A stretch of 64,000 nucleotides of DNA, from the NCBI RefSeq assembly GCF_003752595.1, contig NZ_RKIJ01000009.1:248001-312000 (forward strand). The letters are read 5' to 3'. The notes beneath the pieces were generated by a model. The model was not told where the DNA came from and searched no databases. It saw only the letters and a program-made list of their open reading frames with translations. The DNA comes from Cellulomonas sp. PhB143 (GTDB taxonomy: Bacteria > Actinomycetota > Actinomycetes > Actinomycetales > Cellulomonadaceae). Of the stretch, positions 17,111 to 24,440 are shown piece by piece (the first letter of the stretch is position 1; every line of letters begins with the position of its first letter). The translations under genes were made by a program, and so were the position numbers.

Positions 17111-18679
17111 TCAGAAGGGTGGTGGTCCGAGGTCGGGCGGTGGCATCGCTCGACGGGCCGTTCGCTCGATCGCTCGATCGGCTGGGTGGTCGTAGCGTTC
17201 GGGTGGGCGGTCGTAGGTGTGGCCGGTGGGCGCGGTCCAGGTCGTGGTCCCGTCAGGGCGGGTGCTCACGGTCCACTCGCCGTGGGTCTTGAGGCGGTGG
17301 TGGTGGCGGCACAGCGCCTGGAGGTTCGACGCGCGCGTCTGCCGCTCACCGCCGCCGGGGCCAGTGTCGGGGTTGGGTTGGTAGGGGTCGACGTGGTCGA
17401 GGTCGCACCGGTCGGCCGGGACCCGGCACCCGGGGAAGCAGCAGGTAATGTCGCGGGCCTCGACCGCGGCCCGCAGCGGCCGCGCGGGCCGGTAGGTCGT
17501 GGTCCCGGCGTCCAGGAGGCGCCCGTCGGCCGGGTCGGTCAGCAACCGGGTCCAGGTCGCGTCCGCCGCGATCTGACGGGCCACGTCCGCGGGCACGGGC
17601 CCGTACCCCGCGATGTGACCGGGCAGGTCGTCCAGTCCCGCGAGGGTGGTGAACGGCACCGTGACCAGCACCCGCGCCCGCGGACGGACACCAGAGCCCC
17701 GGCTGGCGAGACCACCAGTGCCGGTGCCAGTGCCGGTGCCGGTGCCGGTGCCGGTGCCGGTGCCGGTGGAGTCGGTGTCGGTGTCCGGGGCGACGCCGAC
17801 GTCGTCAGCGCCGGTGGCCGGGGTGCCGCAGACCTGGTCGACGAGGGCGTCCGCGCGGCGCTGGTCCGCGCTGCGGTCATCCGCGGGCAGGGCGCGGGCA
17901 AGGTCGTCGACCGTGCGGTACAGGGCTTGGGCGTCCTCGGCGGGCAGGTACGCGCTGATCCGGGCCATCGCATCGGGCAACGGGTCGAAGAACACCCCAC
18001 GACGCCGCTTCTCACCCTCGCGGCGGGCCCGGGCCGCGGCCGGGTCGTACTCGATCTCCGCCCGGCGGGCACGGTCCCGCAACCGGGGCGCGGTCAAAGA
18101 CTCGGCCTCACCCAGGAGGCCTGCGACCAGCGCCACCCGCTCGTCCTGCGGCACGGTCGGGGCCGCCTCGATCAGGACCCGGGCACGACGCTCGCAGATC
18201 CGCCCCGCCGCCAGCGCGTCTCCCACGCTGGGGTGGACCCGCAACCCCACGGCCAGGTCCACGCTCCGGGCCGCCACGGCCCGCGTCGTGGTCAAGGCCG
18301 CGGCGACCTCATCGACCGCGAACTCCGCCTCCCGCGACCCGCGACGGCGTGAGAGGAGCTCGTCGACGCCCGCCGCCTGCGCGGCCGTGGCCCACGAGAT
18401 CAGGTGCTGCCACGCCACGATCCGGTCCACCACCTCATCATCCGTGCCCCCCGACACGTCACCACCCGCCAGACGGGCCGCGAGCGCGGGACCCGGGGGC
18501 GCCTCGTGCACCGGCAGGCGAGACGCCGGTGAAGGCACGGGCACGGACGCTTCCCGCGGGAAGGTCGCAGCCAGGTCCCCGCCACCCGACGAGCGCCACC
18601 CCGCCACGATGCCCGCGAAGGCGACCTCGAGGACCGACGACTCCACGTCGTCGGCCACCACACCGCCCTGTTCGAACAT
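17111..18679 (-). CDS. DUF222/HNH endonuclease family protein (13E12-like)
   Basis: 522 aa. The DUF222 region (about 60-260) is followed by a hexanucleotide-encoded Thr-Gly repeat (about 17716-17769) and a C-terminal HNH domain: CCFPGC, CDLDHVDPY and ALCRHHHRLKTHGEW. This family (13E12 repeats in M. tuberculosis) is present in many copies in actinobacteria, function unknown. The ATG at 18679 is preceded by TAGTCT (18686-18691) at 6 nt and no ribosome site, so it is probably leaderless. No terminal repeats or partner gene mark it as part of a mobile element here. Confidence 0.9.
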   Translation of the reverse strand: MFEQGGVVADDVESSVLEVAFAGIVAGWRSSGGGDLAATFPREASVPVPSPASRLPVHEAPPGPALAARLAGGDVSGGTDDEVVDRIVAWQHLISWATAAQAAGVDELLSRRRGSREAEFAVDEVAAALTTTRAVAARSVDLAVGLRVHPSVGDALAAGRICERRARVLIEAAPTVPQDERVALVAGLLGEAESLTAPRLRDRARRAEIEYDPAAARARREGEKRRRGVFFDPLPDAMARISAYLPAEDAQALYRTVDDLARALPADDRSADQRRADALVDQVCGTPATGADDVGVAPDTDTDSTGTGTGTGTGTGTGTGTGGLASRGSGVRPRARVLVTVPFTTLAGLDDLPGHIAGYGPVPADVARQIAADATWTRLLTDPADGRLLDAGTTTYRPARPLRAAVEARDITCCFPGCRVPADRCDLDHVDPYQPNPDTGPGGGERQTRASNLQALCRHHHRLKTHGEWTVSTRPDGTTTWTAPTGHTYDRPPERYDHPADRAIERTARRAMPPPDLGPPPF

Positions 18680-18821
18680 ATGTACAGACTAGAACGAGCC
18701 ACCGACACCCGTCCCCGATCCCCGACGGAGTCCGGGCAGCGACGCTCTTGTCTGATTCCGAACGCACAGCGGTCCCGTCCGGATGCTCGGGAGGGGTCCG
18801 TTGTCCAGAGCGGGTGACGTG

Positions 18822-19733
18822 TCAGCCTTCCCGGCGCCGCGCCCGCTTGCCCGCGGCCGCGCGCCGGGCCGCCGCGCCACGTCGCGCCGCATCCACCGAC
18901 GACGCACCCGCGCCCTTCCCGCCGCCGCCCTTCGCGCCCTTGGAACCGCCCTTGGCGGCCCCCTTCCCGGCGCCCCCCTTCGGCGCACCCTTCGCCGCCT
19001 TCGCGGTCTTCCCCGACCCAGGGCCGGCCTCGGGCGCAGGCGCCCCCACCCCGGCACCGGTCCCGCGCCCGCGCGAGCTGTTCGCCGTGCGCCCCCGCAC
19101 GATCCCGACGAGCTCCTCGACGAGCGGCGTCGTCCGCTCCGTCGCCCACACCAGCCCGACGGGGGCCGACGGCGCCCCCGTCAGCTCCCGGTAGGTCACG
19201 TCCTTGCGGTGGTGCAGGCGCGCGAGGGACTTCGGCACCACGAGCACCCCGACGCCCGCCGCGACGAGCTCCACCGCGTCGGACGTCGTCGTCGGCCGTT
19301 CGCGCGCCGGCACCCCCGGGCGCTCGCCGGGCCAGGCGAGGACGTCGTCCTGGGGGTGGAGGACGACGTCGTCCCCCAGGTCTCCCGGGTCGACCGGCTC
19401 GTCCTCCTCGAGCGCCGCCACGGCGTGCTCGCGCCCGACGACCACGACCGCGACCTCCTCGTACAGGGCGATCGCGCTCAGCACGTCCCGGCCGACGGGC
19501 AGGCGCGCGAGCGCCGCGTCGATCTCTCCGGACAGCAGCGCGGCGTGGGCCTGCGCCGCCTCGACGGGCACGAGGGTCAGCGGCTCGCGCGGCAGGCGCT
19601 CGCGCCACACGGACGCCCACTTCGCGGGGGTCGCACCCGGCACGTAGCCGAGGCGGAGGCCGGCCGTGGAACCGTGCGCGGACCCCTGGTCGCCGTCGTC
19701 GGTGGTCGGGTCGCTCGCGCTGGTGTCGGTCAC
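18822..19733 (-). CDS. LysR substrate-binding domain protein without HTH, with basic tail
   Basis: 303 aa. Residues about 20-215 match a LysR effector-binding fold (LRLGYVPGATPAKW, VAVVVVGREHAV, AVELVAAGVGVLVVPKSL) but no N-terminal helix-turn-helix is present in any possible extension. The last 80 residues are a Lys/Ala/Gly-rich repeat tail (AKAAKGAPKGGAGKG and similar) ending in an arginine-rich stretch, resembling histone-H1-like tails. The GTG start is 7 nt after TAGCCT (19741-19746). It is divergent from DUF5997, a pairing I recall from other actinobacteria. Role unknown. Confidence 0.85.
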   Translation of the reverse strand: MTDTSASDPTTDDGDQGSAHGSTAGLRLGYVPGATPAKWASVWRERLPREPLTLVPVEAAQAHAALLSGEIDAALARLPVGRDVLSAIALYEEVAVVVVGREHAVAALEEDEPVDPGDLGDDVVLHPQDDVLAWPGERPGVPARERPTTTSDAVELVAAGVGVLVVPKSLARLHHRKDVTYRELTGAPSAPVGLVWATERTTPLVEELVGIVRGRTANSSRGRGTGAGVGAPAPEAGPGSGKTAKAAKGAPKGGAGKGAAKGGSKGAKGGGGKGAGASSVDAARRGAAARRAAAGKRARRREG

Positions 19734-19740
19734 GGTCCCC

Positions 19741-19763
19741 AGGCTAGTGGGGGCGGATATCCT
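19741..19763. promoter_or_regulatory. Back-to-back leaderless promoters
   Basis: AGGCTA at 19741-19746 is the minus-strand -10 box TAGCCT for the LysR-like gene; TATCCT at 19758-19763 is the plus-strand -10 box for DUF5997. Each lies 6-7 nt from its start codon. The two promoters face away from each other within 37 bp and must share upstream DNA. Confidence 0.6.
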
Positions 19764-19769
19764 GGGCAC

Positions 19770-20171
19770 ATGACCTCCCAGGCGTCCCAGACCATGAAGC
19801 CCGCGACCGCGGCCAAGAAGCTCGGGGTGTACCTGCCGGCGACCCCCGCCGAGTTCCAGGAGGGCCTGATCACGCGCGGTCAGCTCGAGGACCTCGAGAA
19901 GAACCCGCCCGAGTGGCTCAGCGAGCTGCGCCGCAACGGCCCGCACCCCCGCCCCGTCGTCGCCGGCCGGCTGAGTGTCTCCATCGCGGGCCTCGCGCGC
20001 GGCGGCGTGACGGAGCCCCTCACGACCGAGGAGATCAACGCGCTGCGCGAGGACCCGCCGACCTGGCTCGTGCGCGAGCGCACCGTCCAGGAGGGCGTCC
20101 GCGCCGAGGAGGAGCGCATCAAGGACGAGCAGGAGCGGGCCGAGCGCGCCAAGCAGCGCGGCAACCGCTGA
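19770..20171 (+). CDS. DUF5997 family protein
   Basis: 133 aa, soluble. Basic N-terminus (MKPATAAKKLGVYLPATPAEFQ), a middle segment with RPVVAGRLSVSIAGLARGGV and a charged helical C-terminus rich in Glu/Arg/Lys. ATG at 19770 directly 6 nt after TATCCT, so probably leaderless. No catalytic motif seen. Its partner is the divergent LysR-like effector-domain protein; the two may form a sensor-effector pair, which is inference only. Confidence 0.85.
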   Translation: MTSQASQTMKPATAAKKLGVYLPATPAEFQEGLITRGQLEDLEKNPPEWLSELRRNGPHPRPVVAGRLSVSIAGLARGGVTEPLTTEEINALREDPPTWLVRERTVQEGVRAEEERIKDEQERAERAKQRGNR

Positions 20172-20200
20172 GCCGTCCGACTGCTGAGCCGTCCGACTGC
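20169..20200. repeat. 16-bp tandem duplication over the DUF5997 / Rdx stop codons
   Basis: TGAGCCGTCCGACTGC occurs twice without gap (20169-20184 and 20185-20200), identical in all 16 positions. Copy 1 begins with the DUF5997 stop; copy 2 ends in the first base of the convergent gene's stop (CTA at 20200-20202). Confidence 0.95.
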
Positions 20201-20544
20201 TAAGGCGTCGGCTCCGCGGCGGCCCGGTCGGTGTGCCCGAGCGACATCTCCGGCGCGACCCGGTCGCGCACCAGCTGCTTGAGCACGGGGATCTCCGGGA
20301 AGCCCCGCTGGACCGCCCGGTCCCAGACGACGTCGTCGTCGATCCGCACCCGGAACACCCCGCCGGTACCGGGGACGAGGGCGACCTCGCCCAGCCGGGT
20401 GCCGAACGTCGTCAGCAGCTCCTGACCGATCCAGGCCGCGCGCAGGAGCCACCGGCACTGCGTGCAGTAGGTGATCTCCACCCGTGCGCCGCCGCGCTCG
20501 TCTCCCGTCCCCGCCGGGCCTGCCGTCTCGTCCGTCGCGCTCAC
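20200..20544 (-). CDS. SelT/SelW/SelH (Rdx) family protein
   Basis: 114 aa thioredoxin-like protein. The redox motif is Cys27-Thr-Gln-Cys30 in ITYCTQCRW, with cysteine in place of selenocysteine. The rest of the domain (GEVALVPGTGGVFRVRIDDDVVWDR) matches Rdx proteins. GTG start at 20544 with no clear ribosome site; CAGGCT lies 6 nt before it. Redox partners unknown. Convergent with DUF5997. Confidence 0.9.
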   Translation of the reverse strand: MSATDETAGPAGTGDERGGARVEITYCTQCRWLLRAAWIGQELLTTFGTRLGEVALVPGTGGVFRVRIDDDVVWDRAVQRGFPEIPVLKQLVRDRVAPEMSLGHTDRAAAEPTP

Positions 20545-20618
20545 GGCCCCAGCCTGCCAGAAGGCCGCCCCGCGCCCGCCCCCGCGCCCGCCGAGACGCA
20601 GTCGGGGAGGATGGTCCC

Positions 20619-21869
20619 GTGACCACTCCCCCGCAGCCCGGCCCGCCCGACGACGCCCCGCAGCCCCGCAGCACCCCGCAGCCCGACGCCGTCGAGCGCC
20701 TCCTTGCCGGCCTGCGCCGCCACCCCGACGCGCCGAAGGACCGCACCGCCAGCGCGCTCGTCGCCGTCGACGCGACCGACCGGCTCCTGCTCGACCTCGC
20801 GGCCCCCGAGCTCGCCGGCGCCGCGCCCGGGGACGTCGTCGTCGTCGAGGACCGGTTCGGCGCGCTGACGCTCGGCGCGGCCCTCGCCCACGACCTGGAC
20901 GGGATCCGCGTCCACCAGGACCTCGTGACGGGCGAGACGGCGCTCGCCGCCAACGCCCGCGCCGCGGGCCTCGCCGACCGGTACGCCTCGCTCCCGCTCG
21001 GCCCCGAGGCGTTCGACGGCGCCCGCGTCGTCCTCCTGCAGCTCCCCCGCTCGCTCGCCGCCCTCACCGAGATCGCCGAGGCGGTCGCCGCCTCCGCGCA
21101 CCCGGACGTCGTCGTCCTCGCGGGCGGGCGCCTCAAGCACATGACCCGCGCGATGAACGACGTCCTCGCCGCCTCGTTCGACGACGTGTCGGCGTCGCTC
21201 GCGCGCCAGAAGTCCCGGGTCCTCGTGGCCCGCGGCGTGCGGCCGGTCGACGGCGCACGCCCCGCGTCGTTCCCCGTCACGACGCGGGTCGACGTCCCCA
21301 CCGGCGCGGGCCGCGTCCTCCCGCTCGACGTCGTCGCCCACGGCGGCGCGTTCGCGGGCTCCGGTCTCGACCTCGGCACCCGGTTCCTGCTCGAGCGCCT
21401 CGACCAGGTCGCCGCGAGCACGCCCGACGACGCCCCGCTCGACGGCGTCGACCTCGGGTGCGGCACCGGGATCCTCGCCACGGCCCTCGCGACGGTGCGC
21501 CCCGGCGCCCAGGTCGTGGCCACCGACGCCTCCGACGCCGCGGTCCGCTCGGCGGCCGCCACCGCCCGGGCCGCCGGCGTCCGGGCCCGCGTGCGCGTCC
21601 TGCGCGACGACGTCGGCTCGACGCTCGAGCCCGCGAGCGCCGACGTCGTGCTGCTCAACCCGCCCTTCCACGCGGGAGCGGCGGTCGACACGGACGCCGC
21701 GCACCGCATGTTCGAGGCCGCCGCCCGGCTGCTGCGGCCCGGCGGCGAGCTGTGGACCGTGTGGAACTCGCACCTGCGCTACCGGGCCGCGCTGGACCGC
21801 GCCGTCGGGCCGACCACGGAGGTCGCGCGGGACAAGCGCTTCACGCTGACCCGCAGCCGACGCCGCTAG
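20619..21869 (+). CDS. Class I SAM-dependent methyltransferase (RlmG/RsmC-like)
   Basis: 416 aa with two halves: an N-terminal degenerate methyltransferase-like domain and a C-terminal catalytic MTS domain. The SAM loop VDLGCGTGILA and the NPPF motif (VVLLNPPFHAG) indicate amino-group methylation of guanine in rRNA, as in RlmG/RsmC; the exact target is not determined. The GTG start at 20619 follows GGGAGG at about 9 nt. It begins with a Pro/Gln-rich stretch of 25 residues. Ends in a 16-bp duplication shared with the convergent gntP-like gene. Confidence 0.9.
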   Translation: MTTPPQPGPPDDAPQPRSTPQPDAVERLLAGLRRHPDAPKDRTASALVAVDATDRLLLDLAAPELAGAAPGDVVVVEDRFGALTLGAALAHDLDGIRVHQDLVTGETALAANARAAGLADRYASLPLGPEAFDGARVVLLQLPRSLAALTEIAEAVAASAHPDVVVLAGGRLKHMTRAMNDVLAASFDDVSASLARQKSRVLVARGVRPVDGARPASFPVTTRVDVPTGAGRVLPLDVVAHGGAFAGSGLDLGTRFLLERLDQVAASTPDDAPLDGVDLGCGTGILATALATVRPGAQVVATDASDAAVRSAAATARAAGVRARVRVLRDDVGSTLEPASADVVLLNPPFHAGAAVDTDAAHRMFEAAARLLRPGGELWTVWNSHLRYRAALDRAVGPTTEVARDKRFTLTRSRRR

Positions 21870-21892
21870 ACCACCGCGCCGCTAGACCACCA
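21861..21892. repeat. 16-bp tandem duplication over the methyltransferase / gntP stop codons
   Basis: CGCCGCTAGACCACCG (21861-21876) is followed by CGCCGCTAGACCACCA (21877-21892). CTAG in copy 1 holds the plus-strand TAG stop, CTAG in copy 2 the minus-strand TAG stop. One copy alone would serve both genes. Confidence 0.92.
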
Positions 21893-23327
21893 CCCCCAGG
21901 ATCATCACGACGACGATCGCCGTCACGGACAGCACCGTCTCCATCAGCGACCACGTCTTGAACGTCTGCCCGACGGTCATCCCGAAGTACTCCTTGACCA
22001 GCCAGAACCCCGCGTCGTTGACGTGCGAGAGGAACACCGAGCCGGCGCCGATCGCGAGGACGAGGAGCGCGGCGTGGGTGTCGGTGAGGTCGCCCGCGAG
22101 CGGCGCCATGATCCCCGCGGCGGTGATCGTGGCGACCGTCGCCGAGCCGGTCGCCACGCGGATGAGCACCGCGACGAGCCAGCCGGCGAGCAGCACGGGG
22201 ATCCCCCAGTCCGCGATGCCCGACGCGACGACGTCGCCGACGCCGGTGTCCACCAGCGTCTGCTTGAATCCGCCGCCGGCGCCCACGATGAGCAGGATGC
22301 CCGCGATCGGGGCGAACGAGGAGCCGACGAGGTCCGAGACCTGCTGGCGGGTGCGCCCCACCGCGGTGCCGAACACGACGAGGGCGACGAGCGACGTGAT
22401 GAGCAGCGCCACGAGCGGCGTGCCGACGAAGACGAGGAGCTTCCCGACCGTCGAGTCGTCGACCTCGGCGACGTCGACGACGGTGCGCAGCAGCATGAGG
22501 ACGACGGGCAGGAGGATGACGGCGATCGACGCAGCGAACGACGGGCGGCGCGCGGGCGCGTCGTCGTCCCCCGAGCCCTCCCCCGGTCCCCCGCCCGAGC
22601 GCTCCCCGACGCCGAGGATCGTCTCCGGCGGGTCGAGCGGCACCCAGCGGGCGAGCGGTCGGGCGAGCAGCGGGCCCGAGATGATCACCGTCGGGATCGC
22701 GACGATGAGCCCGAACCCCAGGGTGAGGCCGAGGTTCGCGCCCAGCGCGTCGATCGCGAGCAGCGGGCCCGGGTGCGGCGGGATGAGGCCGTGCAGGGCG
22801 GACAGGCCCGCGAGCGCCGGGATGCCCACGAGGATCGGCGAGACCTTGCTGCGCCGGGCGACGAGCATGACGACCGGGATGAGCAGGACGACGCCGACCT
22901 CGAAGAACAGCGGGATGCCGATGACGAACGCGGCGAGCGCCATCGCCCACGGCAGGCGCTTCGTGCCGGTCTTCGCGAGGATCGTGTCGACCACCTGGTC
23001 GGCCCCGCCGGAGTCGATGAGCAGCTTGCCGATGATCGCGCCGAGCGCGATGAGCGTGCCGACGCCCGCGACGGTCTCGCCGATGCCGGTGGTGTAGGAG
23101 TCGAACGCCGAGACGTAGTCGACCCCGGCCACGATCGCCATGACCGCCGAGCCCAGCGTCAGCGCGAGGAACGGGTGCAGCTTGAGCCACACGATCAGGA
23201 CGATGATGACGGCGATGCCGACGACGGCGGCCACGACGAGCTGGGTCGTGCCGGCGTCGGTGGTGCGTTCCGGGTCGGCCGCCTGCAGAGCGGCCGGCAG
23301 GGCGGTGGCGGCGACGAGATCGAGCAT
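21882..23327 (-). CDS. gntP: GntP-family gluconate permease
   Basis: 481 aa proton-coupled sugar-acid permease with about 12 hydrophobic segments and family blocks GIPLFFEVGVVLLIP, IPPHPGPL and LSHVNDAGFW. A central cytoplasmic loop of about 35 residues rich in Gly/Glu/Asp is species-specific. Its ATG overlaps the gluconokinase stop by one nucleotide (TGATG) with AAGGAG upstream, so the two are translationally coupled. Gluconate is the likely substrate because of the kinase. No GntR repressor is next to it. Confidence 0.93.
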   Translation of the reverse strand: MLDLVAATALPAALQAADPERTTDAGTTQLVVAAVVGIAVIIVLIVWLKLHPFLALTLGSAVMAIVAGVDYVSAFDSYTTGIGETVAGVGTLIALGAIIGKLLIDSGGADQVVDTILAKTGTKRLPWAMALAAFVIGIPLFFEVGVVLLIPVVMLVARRSKVSPILVGIPALAGLSALHGLIPPHPGPLLAIDALGANLGLTLGFGLIVAIPTVIISGPLLARPLARWVPLDPPETILGVGERSGGGPGEGSGDDDAPARRPSFAASIAVILLPVVLMLLRTVVDVAEVDDSTVGKLLVFVGTPLVALLITSLVALVVFGTAVGRTRQQVSDLVGSSFAPIAGILLIVGAGGGFKQTLVDTGVGDVVASGIADWGIPVLLAGWLVAVLIRVATGSATVATITAAGIMAPLAGDLTDTHAALLVLAIGAGSVFLSHVNDAGFWLVKEYFGMTVGQTFKTWSLMETVLSVTAIVVVMILGVVV

Positions 23328-23878
23328 CAGTGCTCCTTCGCGAGACGGGCCAGGACCTCGTCGGCGAGCTCCTGGGGCGGACGCGCGACGTCGAGCACGA
23401 CGCCGTCCTCGTCCGGGTCGAGCGGCTCGAGGGTCTCGAGCTGGCTGGTGAGCATCTCCGGCTTCATGAAGTGCCCGGACCGGTGCCCGATCCGCTCCTC
23501 GAGGAGCGCACGGGGCCCGTCGAGGTGCGCGAACCACACGCCCCCGCGGGCCTCGCGCAGCACGTCGCGGTAGCTGCGGCGCAGGGCGGAGCACGTGACG
23601 ACCGCGCTCTCGCCGGCGTCCGTGCGCTCCGAGAGCCAGTCGCGGATCGCGCGCAGCCATGGCCACCGGTCCTCGTCGTCGAGGGGGTGGCCCGCGCTCA
23701 TCTTCTCGATATTGGCGGCCGGGTGGAACTCGTCGGCCTCCGCCGAGGCCCAGCCCGTGCGCGCGACGAGCAGCTCGGCGAGCGTCGTCTTGCCGGAGCC
23801 GGCGACGCCCATGAGCACGACGTGCACCGGGTCGCTGCCGGCCCGGCCCGGGACCCCGGCGTCGTCGGCGGCGTCCAT
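23327..23878 (-). CDS. gntK: Gluconokinase
   Basis: 183 aa P-loop kinase that makes 6-phosphogluconate. Walker A GVAGSGKTT (24-32), DEFHPAANIEKMSAGHPL and GHFMKPEMLTSQLETLE are all characteristic of the GntK family. ATG at 23878. Coupled to the permease downstream, it feeds gluconate into the pentose-phosphate or Entner-Doudoroff route. It starts 11 nt after the FKBP stop, so all three genes may be cotranscribed. Confidence 0.95.
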   Translation of the reverse strand: MDAADDAGVPGRAGSDPVHVVLMGVAGSGKTTLAELLVARTGWASAEADEFHPAANIEKMSAGHPLDDEDRWPWLRAIRDWLSERTDAGESAVVTCSALRRSYRDVLREARGGVWFAHLDGPRALLEERIGHRSGHFMKPEMLTSQLETLEPLDPDEDGVVLDVARPPQELADEVLARLAKEH

Positions 23879-23889
23879 GGCGGCCCGCC

Positions 23890-24294
23890 CTACTTCACGT
23901 CGACGAGGTCGATGACGAAGACGAGCGTGTCCCCGCCGCCGATGCCGGCCTGCGGGACGCCGCGCGTGCCGTACCCGTGCTCCGGCGGGATCGAGAGCAG
24001 GACGCGCGAGCCGGTGCTCTGCCCGACCAGGCCCTGGTCCCAGCCGCCGATGACGGCGCCCACGCCGATGGGGAAGTCGATGGTCGCGCCGCGGTCGTAG
24101 GAGTTGTCGAACATCCCGCCGTCCCAGACCTGGCCGTAGTAGTGGACGACGATGGTGTCGCCCTTCGCGACGACGCGGCCGTCGCCCTGCTCGAGCACCT
24201 GGACGTGCAGGCCCTCGGGGGCGCCGCCCTCGGGGAAGCTGAGCGCGGGCTTGTCGCCGAACGTGCCGGACGCCTCGGGAAGTGCGGGTGCCAT
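23890..24294 (-). CDS. FKBP-type peptidyl-prolyl isomerase
   Basis: 134 aa, no signal peptide, single FKBP domain: VVHYYGQVWDGGMFDNSYDRG, FPIGVGAVIGGWDQGLVG and IPPEHGYG with the residues that line the proline pocket. ATG at 24294 with GAGAGG upstream, preferred to a longer reading that adds nine basic residues. A perfect 26-bp palindrome lies in the leader. First gene of a probable unit with gntK and gntP. Confidence 0.92.
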   Translation of the reverse strand: MAPALPEASGTFGDKPALSFPEGGAPEGLHVQVLEQGDGRVVAKGDTIVVHYYGQVWDGGMFDNSYDRGATIDFPIGVGAVIGGWDQGLVGQSTGSRVLLSIPPEHGYGTRGVPQAGIGGGDTLVFVIDLVDVK

Positions 24295-24317
24295 GGGGTG
24301 CCTCTCTCGTCGGAGCC

Positions 24318-24343
24318 GCACCGTCGCGGGCCCGCGACGGTGC
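24318..24343 (-). promoter_or_regulatory. Perfect 26-bp palindrome at the predicted 5' end of the FKBP mRNA
   Basis: GCACCGTCGCGGG followed by its exact complement (24318-24343). On the minus strand TAGGCT (24350-24355) ends 6 nt before the palindrome, so transcription should start at its first base. It is either an operator or a 5'-terminal RNA hairpin that stabilises the message. Confidence 0.6.
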
Positions 24344-24440
24344 CCGGCCAGCCTACGGGCGGTGTGACGACCGTGTTAATTCACCTCGCCCGGGCGCGGC
24401 CTGCGTGGAAAAGGCGTCGCGCCGGGAGCACGCTGGAGGC

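Noticed and set aside
17716-17769. GGTGCC repeats as a possible CRISPR or minisatellite
   Set aside because: The units are 6 bp without spacers and lie in frame inside the HNH gene, encoding Thr-Gly repeats.
17111-18679. The DUF222/HNH gene as a homing endonuclease or mobile element
   Set aside because: No intron, intein, terminal repeat or interrupted host gene is visible; such genes are common stand-alone loci in actinobacteria.
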